DNA of 29,498 nt. It comes from a virus. Made by a program: the position numbers and the translations under genes. The first letter of the stretch is position 1. Every line of letters starts with the position of its first letter. The notes beneath the pieces were generated by a model. The model was not told where the DNA came from. It did no database searches and saw only the letters and a list, made by a program, of their open reading frames with translations. Below are positions 21,840 to 28,361 of the stretch, piece after piece. The DNA is taken from IMG/VR virus record IMGVR_UViG_3300010885_024778, positions 1-29,498 of that record, one strand, 5' to 3'.

Positions 21840-22592
21840 ATGAACGGCATTGATAAAGCTATTGAGCTGTCTAATGAGGGCAAGCTAACTATTACCCAAG
21901 CACACATTTATACTATTCTGCTTAGGCGATTAGATGAGGTTAAAGGTGGTGTTATACTTGCCTCTGTTAGGTGGTTTGAACGTCAATATAGGATTACTCC
22001 TAAAACGTATCTTAATGCTTTAGAAGCTTTGCAATTTGAGGGGCTTTTGACTTATGTAGTGGATGCCAAAAACGGAATAAGGATAACGATTAAAGATAGT
22101 GAGTGCGTGGTATTGGGTGTGGGAAAATCAACTACACTAACTCCCACACTTGATACCACACTAAGTACTACACTAACTCCCACACTTGATACCACAACAG
22201 AAATACCTAATACCTTAATACCTATAATACCTAATACCTATATTAAGGAGGCTGATAAATCAGCAGAAAAAGAGCAACCAAAATCTATAGATGATAATAG
22301 CAAAAAACAAAAAGCAAAACCGATTGCATTTGTTCCACCAACTATTGAAGAATGCAGGCAGTATTTTATTCAGCACGCTTCAGATTATCACATGACTATT
22401 ATCATTGCCAAAAGTCAAGCTGAAATTTTCTTTAATTATTACGAGTCCGACAATTGGAAACGAGGTAAGGACAAAAAGCAGATTGACAAATGGCGAGGAT
22501 GTGCAGCTGTTTGGGGATTAAAATACAAAGCTCAAAACTCACCACCAAGTAACAATTCTTCACCACAATCAAGACCCATACAACCAAACTAA
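21840..22592 (+). CDS. Winged-helix replication initiator-like protein
   Basis: About 250 residues from the ATG at 21840. An in-frame ATG at 21792 lies inside the terminator stem and would add a hydrophobic 16-residue leader, so it is less likely. The N-terminal domain is a winged helix (KLTITQAHIYTILLRRLDEV, then YRITPKTYLNALEALQFEGL). The middle is a Thr/Pro-rich repeated linker (TTLTPTLDTTLS twice). The C-terminal domain has VPPTIEECRQYF, then AEIFFNYYESDNWKRGKDKK and KWRGCAAVWG, a module found at the end of phage replisome-organiser proteins. It lies directly before the helicase, so it probably opens the origin and loads the helicase. Confidence 0.75.
   Translation: MNGIDKAIELSNEGKLTITQAHIYTILLRRLDEVKGGVILASVRWFERQYRITPKTYLNALEALQFEGLLTYVVDAKNGIRITIKDSECVVLGVGKSTTLTPTLDTTLSTTLTPTLDTTTEIPNTLIPIIPNTYIKEADKSAEKEQPKSIDDNSKKQKAKPIAFVPPTIEECRQYFIQHASDYHMTIIIAKSQAEIFFNYYESDNWKRGKDKKQIDKWRGCAAVWGLKYKAQNSPPSNNSSPQSRPIQPN
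22131..22196 (+). repeat. 36-bp tandem duplication inside the initiator gene
   Basis: Two tandem copies with period 36 bp start at 22131 and 22167; the first 30 bases of each are identical (ACTACACTAACTCCCACACT followed by ten more). They encode a 12-residue repeat in the linker of the initiator protein. Confidence 0.9.
22202..22239 (+). repeat. Five AATACCT heptamers, candidate origin iterons
   Basis: AATACCT occurs five times, at 22202, 22209, 22217, 22226 and 22233, with spacing of 7, 8, 9 and 7 bp, followed by the AT-rich TATATTAA. Repeats within an initiator gene recall lambda ori inside gene O. They also encode the low-complexity peptide IPNTLIPIIPNTYI, so a protein-level cause is possible. 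Confidence 0.6.
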
Positions 22593-22600
22593 TTAACCCT

Positions 22601-24031
22601 ATGGCAGAACTAATAGAATTTATCCAACCGCCTAATAATCCTGAATTGGAACAAGCTGTTTTAGCCGCAATACTTTTGGAAGGAGATTGCCTAAAGCAAG
22701 TAGTTTCAATCATTGGAACGGATGTAGAAGCATTTTACAACTACAAGCATCAGTTAATTTATAAAGCAATCCTGAATTGCCACATTGAAGGTATTGCAGT
22801 GGATATGCTTACCGTTTCGGTGATGCTTAGGAAAATGAAGGAACTGCAAACAATCGGAGGCAATAAATACCTCGCTGATTTAACACTTAAAGTTAATTCT
22901 AGCGGTAATGTAGCATCGCACTGCTTGTACTTACTAGAAGAATACATGAGAAGGTTTACAATTACTTTTAGCAATGAAATTCATGGACTTGCAAGTAATT
23001 ATTCAGCCGATGTTTTTGAAACTACCGAAAGAATTAAAGCCTTGCAAGATAAGTTTGAAGATTTAACTAATCGCATGAAGCGCACCAAGACGCTTAGCGA
23101 GGTGCTGCAAAGTGTGCTAGTTCAATCTGACAAAGCTAGAGAGGCCAAAGGCATGATAGGAGTGGACACAGGATTAACGGCATTAAATAGCTATACAAGC
23201 GGCTGGCAACCTGCTACGTTAGTAATTATTGGCGCACGCCCTGCAATGGGAAAAACTGCATTAGTTTTGCGCTTTATTCAAGCCGCATTGAACATTGGTA
23301 AAAAAGTACTCATGTTTAGCGTAGAAATGAGCAACGAAGCTATTGCTATGAGATTGTTAAGCAGTGAGTTGAAAGTCCCTACAAAGCCAATTAAAAGCGG
23401 AAAAATGGAACGTTATGAGATAGAGGCAGGTGTATCTAAGCTAGAAAGCAAAAACTCTCCGAATTTATACCTTGATGATACGGCAAACGTTTCTATTGCT
23501 CAGGTTCAAAACTTGACTAACAAGATTAAACCCGATCTGATTATCATTGACTATTTACAGCTTATGAAGGTGAGTAAGCAAAACAGGCAAGAAGGGATTG
23601 AAGATAATAGCAGAGCATTAAAAGCGATTGCCAAAGAACATAATATCCCAGTAATTGCGCTTAGTCAAGTCAATAGGGAAGTTGAAAAGCGAACCGATAA
23701 GATGCCAAAACTTGCAGACCTTAGAGAGGCTGGAGGTATCGAGCAAGATGCCGATATGGTTTTATTCCTGAATCGTCCAGAGTATTGGACTAGCACAATG
23801 GATGGCGAGCAATACAGGTACCTGAATCAGTTTGAAATTAGCATTGCCAAAAATAGAGAGGGAGGAGTAGGCACTATTTACTTAGAAGCTGATATGGCAA
23901 TTAACGAGGTTAAGGACTTATCCCTTGAACATTACTCACTAGTGGGCTATGAATTGCCGCAAATGCAGTCCAATTCCATGCAGATGCCAAACATTGACCA
24001 CTTCACTAATTTGCAAACATTACCTTTTTAA
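22601..24031 (+). CDS. dnaB: Replicative DNA helicase, DnaB type
   Basis: 476 residues. The N-terminal DnaB domain (PPNNPELEQAVLAAILLEGD, about 10-29) is followed by the RecA-like ATPase: Walker A GARPAMGKT at 211-219, FSVEMSNEAIAMR (motif H1a region), Walker B LIIIDYLQLM at 313-322, then ALSQVNREVEKR and the arginine-finger region around DLREAGGIEQDADMVLFLNR. It forms the hexamer that unwinds phage DNA at the fork. Length is usual for the family. It lies 8 bp after the initiator gene. Confidence 0.96.
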   Translation: MAELIEFIQPPNNPELEQAVLAAILLEGDCLKQVVSIIGTDVEAFYNYKHQLIYKAILNCHIEGIAVDMLTVSVMLRKMKELQTIGGNKYLADLTLKVNSSGNVASHCLYLLEEYMRRFTITFSNEIHGLASNYSADVFETTERIKALQDKFEDLTNRMKRTKTLSEVLQSVLVQSDKAREAKGMIGVDTGLTALNSYTSGWQPATLVIIGARPAMGKTALVLRFIQAALNIGKKVLMFSVEMSNEAIAMRLLSSELKVPTKPIKSGKMERYEIEAGVSKLESKNSPNLYLDDTANVSIAQVQNLTNKIKPDLIIIDYLQLMKVSKQNRQEGIEDNSRALKAIAKEHNIPVIALSQVNREVEKRTDKMPKLADLREAGGIEQDADMVLFLNRPEYWTSTMDGEQYRYLNQFEISIAKNREGGVGTIYLEADMAINEVKDLSLEHYSLVGYELPQMQSNSMQMPNIDHFTNLQTLPF

Positions 24032-24036
24032 CTTTG
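24010..24036 (+). promoter_or_regulatory. Candidate promoter before 24088
   Basis: TAACTTTG (24029-24036) fits TAnnTTTG, but the TTTG at 24010 is only 15 bp upstream, shorter than at other promoters. That TTTG is part of the palindrome TTTGCAAA. TTTGTAC (24033-24039) and GTACAAA (24056-24062) form a further 7-bp inverted repeat. The box overlaps the helicase stop codon. Confidence 0.45.
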
Positions 24037-24087
24037 TACCCTTTTAGCCAAAAACGTACAAACTAACAATTCAATCAAAATAACCTT

Positions 24088-24456
24088 ATGAAAGTTCACC
24101 CATTAAGAAAGGCTGTAATGATAGCCAAAAGCCAGCGAGAGTTTACCGCTGATGATTTCCAAGCCGTAATGATGTGGCTTGCCTTGACGCATCAACAAGA
24201 TGTTTGGAGCAATCAAATGATGGCCGCAGACTTGCCAGCCGTCAAACAAGCGATTAATCGATTAAAGAACGCTAGCAAAGATTTTAATATCCTTTGGGAA
24301 AAGCACCTGCATAGCAAGGATGGATTTGATTACACGACCTTTTGGGACTTGACTTCCAATCTTTCGGACACGGTGAAAGCATTTAGCCGTGACCCTAAGC
24401 GGATGCACAGCATGGCCGTTAAAGTACTTAAAGAAACTCCTAAAGAATTAGACTAA
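24088..24456 (+). CDS. Unknown early protein (122 aa)
   Basis: 122 residues, almost entirely helical and basic (HPLRKAVMIAKSQREFTADD; AVKQAINRLKNASKDFNILW). It has no recognised motif. It is preceded by a leader (TCAATCAAAATAACCTT) like those of other early genes and shares a base between its stop and the start of the nuclease gene, so the two are co-translated. Position between helicase and nuclease suggests a DNA-metabolism role. Confidence 0.65.
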   Translation: MKVHPLRKAVMIAKSQREFTADDFQAVMMWLALTHQQDVWSNQMMAADLPAVKQAINRLKNASKDFNILWEKHLHSKDGFDYTTFWDLTSNLSDTVKAFSRDPKRMHSMAVKVLKETPKELD

Positions 24457-24830
24457 TGGCAAATCAATCCAACTCACAGCCTGAGTTTCAACTCCAATGC
24501 TCGTTTATTGAGTGGTTAGAATACCAGCACCCTAATGTACTCTTTTGCGCTACTGTAGGAGGTGTGCGGCAAACGCTATTGCAGGGGTTAAGACTAAAAA
24601 AGCAAGGTTACCGTAAAGGCATTCCCGACCTAATGATTTATGAACAGAACCTTACAAGCATAGGATTAGCCCTAGAGTTCAAAGCAGGCAAGAACAAGCC
24701 TACTGAATATCAAACAAGGTGGCATAATGACTTAAGGGCAAGGCAATGGCAAGTCCACACGGTGTACACGCTTGAAGATGCTATCAAGGTGACTAATGAC
24801 TACCTAAAACTAAAGAACGACCTACATTAA
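24456..24830 (+). CDS. VRR-NUC domain nuclease
   Basis: 124 residues, the usual length of a free-standing VRR-NUC protein. GYRKGIPDLMIYEQ carries catalytic D58, LALEFKAGKNKPTEYQ carries E74, K76 and Q86, and the final strand-helix WQVHTVYTLEDAIK completes the PD-(D/E)XK fold. Family members cleave branched DNA such as Holliday junctions or flaps. Here it may resolve recombination intermediates before packaging. Confidence 0.88.
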   Translation: MANQSNSQPEFQLQCSFIEWLEYQHPNVLFCATVGGVRQTLLQGLRLKKQGYRKGIPDLMIYEQNLTSIGLALEFKAGKNKPTEYQTRWHNDLRARQWQVHTVYTLEDAIKVTNDYLKLKNDLH

Positions 24831-24852
24831 AATAAAATTATTTTGCAAAACA

Positions 24853-24884
24853 TTTGATTATTAAATAACAAACTGCTATCTTTG
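24853..24884 (+). promoter_or_regulatory. Second early promoter
   Basis: TTTG (24853-24856), a 20-bp spacer and TATCTTTG (24877-24884). The palindrome TTTTGCAAAA (24841-24850) lies directly upstream. The transcribed leader GCAATCAGTAATCAAACTAAAACA resembles that of the promoter at 27210. The stretch 24831-24921 holds no gene. Confidence 0.87.
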
Positions 24885-24921
24885 TAAGGCAATCAGTAAT
24901 CAAACTAAAACAAGTAACGCC

Positions 24922-25230
24922 ATGACAGGTACAATAATTGAAATTCAAGCAGATGAAATGGACTGCATTTTGATTGAAGTAACAATCACAGAGTATTCTA
25001 AAACATACGGTAAAGCAGGTGGCGACCCTTGCACGTGGGGTGGTGGTGACTTAGAATATGAAGTAGCTACCTTAACCTTTGACGAAGTAGCCGAAAAATT
25101 AAGAGTATGGGGCGCAGATGAGCCATTAACGCAAGAGGATTACCAAACATACCTTGACCAAGTAAAAAGAATAGAACTTGGATATTGTGAGGATGAAATT
25201 TGGCAAGCACTTGAAAAATTGCAGGACTAA
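24922..25230 (+). CDS. Unknown acidic early protein (102 aa)
   Basis: 102 residues, strongly acidic. A beta-rich start (MTGTIIEIQADEMDCILIEV) leads to GDPCTWGGGDLEYE and an acidic helical C-terminus (TQEDYQTYLDQVKRIELGYC, then DEIWQALEKLQD). First gene after the promoter at 24853. Acidic early proteins of phages often act as inhibitors or DNA mimics, but there is no direct evidence here. Its stop overlaps the next start. Confidence 0.65.
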   Translation: MTGTIIEIQADEMDCILIEVTITEYSKTYGKAGGDPCTWGGGDLEYEVATLTFDEVAEKLRVWGADEPLTQEDYQTYLDQVKRIELGYCEDEIWQALEKLQD

Positions 25231-25310
25231 TGGAAATCTTCATCAAAATTTTAATCATGGTTCTCGTAGGCTACTGCTTACGAGATACCTATAAACAATC
25301 TAAACACTAA
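25230..25310 (+). CDS. Tiny membrane peptide (26 aa)
   Basis: ATG at 25230 shares a base with the previous stop (TAATG) and the frame ends at 25310. The peptide is one hydrophobic helix (IFIKILIMVLVGYCL) with a charged tail (RDTYKQSKH). The overlap supports translation. No family is recognised. Confidence 0.45.
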   Translation: MEIFIKILIMVLVGYCLRDTYKQSKH

Positions 25311-25317
25311 AATAGCA

Positions 25318-25518
25318 ATGATAACTTGGGTTAAAAAAAATAATGACCTTACAACATGGATAGGTAATGTAGAGAACAAACCTACTTACATGGTAAAAGA
25401 GTGCATACTCGGACACATAGTTGCAGAGGTAATTGGCAAACGTATTCATAGCAATTCACTTAAAACAGCCGATGCCGCTAAAAGATGGTGCGATAGGCAT
25501 TACACTAAAACAATCTAA
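25318..25518 (+). CDS. Small early protein (66 aa)
   Basis: 66 residues, beginning MITWVKKNNDLTTWIGNVEN. The middle looks beta-rich and the end is the helix LKTADAAKRWCDRHY, related in pattern (small-residue helix, Ala-Lys, Cys, His) to the ends of the proteins at 2328, 19154 and 25962. It is preceded by an A-rich leader. Function unknown. Confidence 0.65.
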   Translation: MITWVKKNNDLTTWIGNVENKPTYMVKECILGHIVAEVIGKRIHSNSLKTADAAKRWCDRHYTKTI

Positions 25519-25533
25519 ACACTAAATTAACCA

Positions 25534-25959
25534 ATGCAGCCAACATTAAAATACAAATCCCCATACCCACTACAATACGCACGTGAAGGCGATTCAGGGA
25601 TGGATGTAAAGGCAAACATGCTTAAGCCAATTATCTTGCTTTCAGGGCAAACTAGAAGCATTCCCACAGGGGTATATTTAGAAATCCTTGCTGGCTTTGA
25701 AGTTCAAGTACGACCAAAGAGCAGTTTATCAGCAAAAGGCATACTTGCACACTTTGGCACTGTAGATTGCGGCTATCGTGGTGAAGTACTTGTAACGCTT
25801 AGCAACCTAAATACAAACGGATTCATGCACACTATCAAGCAAGGCGATAAGATTGCCCAACTAGTTCTAGTGCCAATTATCCAAGCTGAATTGGTGCAAG
25901 TGGATAGCATTAGTATTGACACAGAAAGAGGTACAGGCGGACACGGAAGCACTAACTAA
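25534..25959 (+). CDS. dut: dUTPase (deoxyuridine triphosphatase)
   Basis: 141 residues, the normal length of trimeric dUTPases, with all five motifs in order: EGDSGMDVKA, VRPKSSLSAKG, GTVDCGYRGEVLVTLSN (catalytic Asp in motif 3), KQGDKIAQLVLVPI and the glycine-rich ERGTGGHGST that closes over the nucleotide. It hydrolyses dUTP to dUMP and pyrophosphate, keeping uracil out of phage DNA. It sits in the early operon driven from 24853. Confidence 0.95.
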   Translation: MQPTLKYKSPYPLQYAREGDSGMDVKANMLKPIILLSGQTRSIPTGVYLEILAGFEVQVRPKSSLSAKGILAHFGTVDCGYRGEVLVTLSNLNTNGFMHTIKQGDKIAQLVLVPIIQAELVQVDSISIDTERGTGGHGSTN

Positions 25960-25961
25960 TT

Positions 25962-26312
25962 ATGACACAGGAACAGAGAGCAAAAGACTTGCAACAAACT
26001 GTATTTAATAGTAATACGTTTGAATTAACGCTAAAGGATATTTGTGAATGCCTTGCAAAAGATTACGACTTCACTCCAAAAGTTAAGGAATTGGAGTGGG
26101 AAGACTGCCAATCTGGAGATTATGAAACTATTCAAAATAATATAATAATTTGGACTTTGTATCGCATATCCAACAAAGAAGGTTTATTTTATTCCAAATT
26201 TTTAATGTCAAAAAAAAATGCGGACTTAGGTATATTCAAATCGCTTGCCGAAGCTAAGTCCGCTTGCCAAGAACATTACCGTACCACAGTACTAAGCCTG
26301 CTTGAATTATGA
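25962..26312 (+). CDS. Small protein, paralogue of 2328 (116 aa)
   Basis: 116 residues. A helical first part (TQEQRAKDLQQTVFNS, then LTLKDICECLAKDYD) leads to KVKELEWEDCQSGDYE, a WTLYRI strand and the end FKSLAEAKSACQEHYRT. The same landmarks occur in the same order in the protein at 2328. A paralogous pair in late and early regions suggests duplication or repeated acquisition. The gene starts 2 bp after the dUTPase stop and overlaps the next by 4 bp. Confidence 0.7.
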   Translation: MTQEQRAKDLQQTVFNSNTFELTLKDICECLAKDYDFTPKVKELEWEDCQSGDYETIQNNIIIWTLYRISNKEGLFYSKFLMSKKNADLGIFKSLAEAKSACQEHYRTTVLSLLEL

Positions 26313-26740
26313 AAGACTTATCAGGAACAGGCGGAATACCCATGCCGATTAAAGGGTATAAGTTGGTGATTACAACACCAATTGACTATGAAGGTGAATA
26401 TCATTCAAGTGCATTATTAACTTGGTGGGAACATCAGCAACAAGGATTTTTACTAGATTCTAATCCAAAGAATGATTGGCCTGAAAATCTTAAATGGCAA
26501 CTCTTCCCAATCCTAGATTCAGGTGTTTGGATTAGCGGTGAAATGCCATTGCCTGAACCGAATGAAGGGACTTTGTTAATGTTGCAATATCCAAACAATG
26601 AGATAATAATTGCTAAAGCAGGTATTAACGGATGGGTAATCCCTTTTTACAGGGAGTTTGATAGCTTTTACGCATTAATTACTAACCAAATGAGGTATAA
26701 AAATTTAACTCAATGGCAGTGGATTTCTGCACCAAAATAA
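26309..26740 (+). CDS. Unknown early protein (143 aa)
   Basis: 143 residues, rich in Trp and beta strands. The second half (MPLPEPNEGTLLMLQYPNNE, then INGWVIPFYREF and a final TQWQWISAP) follows the 'lPxegxxVlv ... Wxxp' plan of DUF551-like phage proteins, but the match is loose. The N-terminus MKDLSGTGGIPMP resembles that of the next gene (MNDLSTPMP). Function unknown. Confidence 0.6.
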   Translation: MKDLSGTGGIPMPIKGYKLVITTPIDYEGEYHSSALLTWWEHQQQGFLLDSNPKNDWPENLKWQLFPILDSGVWISGEMPLPEPNEGTLLMLQYPNNEIIIAKAGINGWVIPFYREFDSFYALITNQMRYKNLTQWQWISAPK

Positions 26741-26741
26741 C

Positions 26742-26999
26742 ATGAACGACTTATCAACCCCAATGCCCATAGTTTACGCTGAAATCAATGCAGCCACGTT
26801 TGATAGCCCTTTCGGCTGTTTCTGCATCAAGCATGGAAACAATTTCTTTGACTTTGTAAACGGCACACATTACCCAACGCAGCAAGTAAAAGCCTTTACA
26901 GTGGTGGAAGATGCTGTATGGCATAAAACAGCAGGCAGCACAACTGCCAGCGATGCAATTCTTTCTTACCGTACTCACAATGCTCACCTATGCAAGTAA
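26742..26999 (+). CDS. Unknown early protein (85 aa)
   Basis: 85 residues starting MNDLSTPMPIVYAEINA, an opening shared in part with the upstream protein. The body contains FDSPFGCFCIKHGNNFFDFV and the helical end ASDAILSYRTHNAHLC. No membrane segment or catalytic motif is evident. It overlaps the next gene by 10 bp, which supports expression. Confidence 0.6.
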   Translation: MNDLSTPMPIVYAEINAATFDSPFGCFCIKHGNNFFDFVNGTHYPTQQVKAFTVVEDAVWHKTAGSTTASDAILSYRTHNAHLCK

Positions 27000-27205
27000 A
27001 CCCAACAGAGTGGAAGACACACAATAAGCCTGTACCCTATGCCGTTACGGATGGGGTACTTCTTATCAAGTACGGTGAAGTAGTAAACTGCTTTCAAGAA
27101 ATTGGCAACAAGTGGGGTATTATTGAAAATAACCAATGGTATGAACTTAAGCAGCATTTACTAATTCAGCCATACACATGGTTATTTTTAGAACCTGAAC
27201 AATAA
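26990..27205 (+). CDS. Small Trp-rich early protein (71 aa)
   Basis: 71 residues, a compact beta-rich protein (YAVTDGVLLIKYGEVVNCFQ; NKWGIIENNQWYELKQHL) ending YTWLFLEPEQ. The plan of a strand, 'xWyxl' and a final 'W-x-x-L-x-P' recalls DUF551-like proteins, as in the gene at 26309. It ends just before the promoter at 27187. Function unknown. Confidence 0.6.
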   Translation: MQVNPTEWKTHNKPVPYAVTDGVLLIKYGEVVNCFQEIGNKWGIIENNQWYELKQHLLIQPYTWLFLEPEQ

Positions 27206-27217
27206 TTTGTATCTTTG
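27187..27217 (+). promoter_or_regulatory. Promoter of the exonuclease-methyltransferase operon
   Basis: TATCTTTG (27210-27217) with TTTA, one mismatch from TTTG, 19 bp upstream (27187-27190). The leader GTAAAGCAATCAAACTAACATG matches that of the promoter at 24877. It overlaps the end of the upstream gene. Confidence 0.75.
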
Positions 27218-27235
27218 TAAAGCAATCAAACTAAC

Positions 27236-28015
27236 ATGAAATCAATAACCGATTACCACGCTGATACTAGCCACATAAGTAAATCAGGCCTAGACTTGAT
27301 TAACCGTTCACCGATGCACTATTGGCACAGGTACTTTAGCGGCAATTATCAAGCACCTGAACAAACAGCAGCTTTCCGTATTGGCAGTGCTTTTCATACG
27401 TTTACTTTAGAGCCTGAGGAGTTTTACTCTCGTTACGCTGTAAGCAATCAAAAGTTTGATAAACGCACTAAAGAGGGTAAGACAGCATTTGAAGCATTTA
27501 GCCTAGAGTGTTCAGGCAAAGAGATACTAAGCCTTGAAGAATTTGAACAAGTTAAGGCAATGGGCTTAGCTGTTGAGAATTGCGCTGTAAGCCATTTACT
27601 TGATGGTGGCATAGCAGAACAAGTATTAATATGGAAAGATACCTACACAGGCAATCTATGCAAGTGCAGACCTGATTGGATAAGCACCGATACTTGGATA
27701 GTTGATTTGAAAAGTACGGATGATGCCAGCCCAATAAATTTTGGTTACTCAGCTAAGAAATACAGATACGATGTTCAAGCAGCTTTTTACCTTGATGGAC
27801 TAATCACTAATGGAGTTAAGCCCAAAGGATTTATCTTTATCGCAGTGGAAAAGCAAGCACCTTACAATGTAGGTATTTATCAAGTTGATGCAGCTACTAT
27901 TGAACTTGGAAGGGATAAGTACATTGACAACCTTAGAACTCTAAGCGAGTGCAGAGTAACAGATGATTGGAGTGGTGAGTATAACCGATTAATGCCTTTA
28001 CAGTTTCCACGATGA
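27236..28015 (+). CDS. PD-(D/E)XK exonuclease, RecE C-terminal/DUF3799 type
   Basis: 259 residues. The N-terminus has the typical SKSGLDLINRSPMHYWHRYF and FRIGSAFHTFTLEPEEF. The catalytic core is RPDW (D147), then IVDLKSTDDAS (D157 and K159), and the later QAAFY motif (Q181, Y185) that contacts DNA. These are hallmarks of RecB/RecE-like 5'-3' exonucleases. It is the likely partner of the ERF annealing protein at 19795, although the two genes are about 7 kb apart. It is the first gene after its own promoter and overlaps the next gene by 4 bp. Confidence 0.85.
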   Translation: MKSITDYHADTSHISKSGLDLINRSPMHYWHRYFSGNYQAPEQTAAFRIGSAFHTFTLEPEEFYSRYAVSNQKFDKRTKEGKTAFEAFSLECSGKEILSLEEFEQVKAMGLAVENCAVSHLLDGGIAEQVLIWKDTYTGNLCKCRPDWISTDTWIVDLKSTDDASPINFGYSAKKYRYDVQAAFYLDGLITNGVKPKGFIFIAVEKQAPYNVGIYQVDAATIELGRDKYIDNLRTLSECRVTDDWSGEYNRLMPLQFPR

Positions 28016-28137
28016 TAAAGAATTTAGAAAAGTTGTGTGAAGTATTAGGGTATATTGCAATAGCTTTAATACCTTTAACAGGTAGTGTTTTGTTGGTGAT
28101 GCTATTAATTACATTGTGCCAAATGATGTTAAAATAA
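28012..28137 (+). CDS. Small membrane protein 1 (41 aa)
   Basis: ATG at 28012 overlaps the exonuclease stop (ATGA), and the frame ends TAA at 28137. The 41-residue product has a short charged start (MIKNLEKLCEVLG) and a long hydrophobic stretch (IAIALIPLTGSVLLVMLLIT). It is first of three overlapping micro-genes that each encode a single membrane helix. Function unknown. Confidence 0.6.
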   Translation: MIKNLEKLCEVLGYIAIALIPLTGSVLLVMLLITLCQMMLK

Positions 28138-28247
28138 TGGACAAACAAACTAAAACAGATAACGTGGTGCTAGCTACTATCTTTGTGCTATCCATGCTTT
28201 ACGCTGGATTAGCTTTAGGCTTTGTCTTAATACTCATGGTACGATGA
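28137..28247 (+). CDS. Small membrane protein 2 (36 aa)
   Basis: The start codon shares a base with the previous stop, and the frame ends TGA at 28247. The product has a polar start (MDKQTKTDN) and a membrane helix (VVLATIFVLSMLYAGLALGF) ending Met-Val-Arg. A TATCTTTG at 28178-28185 lies inside the gene but lacks a -33 box. Confidence 0.6.
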   Translation: MDKQTKTDNVVLATIFVLSMLYAGLALGFVLILMVR

Positions 28248-28360
28248 TACGAAAGATAGCAAACCTCCTGACTATTGCAGCCATTAGCCTAATCGCTACT
28301 TTGGCAGCTTGTTTTCTAATGGTAACTTGTACCTTGTTTTGGCAATATTTACTGAAGTAA
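28244..28360 (+). CDS. Small membrane protein 3 (38 aa)
   Basis: The start overlaps the previous stop (ATGA), and the frame ends TAA at 28360, two bases before the methyltransferase ATG. The product is MIRKIANLL followed by the hydrophobic TIAAISLIATLAACFLMVT and ends WQYLLK. The cysteine in LAAC could be a lipobox, which would make it a tiny lipoprotein instead of a membrane helix. Confidence 0.6.
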   Translation: MIRKIANLLTIAAISLIATLAACFLMVTCTLFWQYLLK

Positions 28361-28361
28361 T

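Noticed and set aside
28178-28185. TATCTTTG as a promoter for the methyltransferase
   Set aside because: It lies inside the second micro-gene and has no TTTG about 19 bp upstream, so a chance match is more likely.
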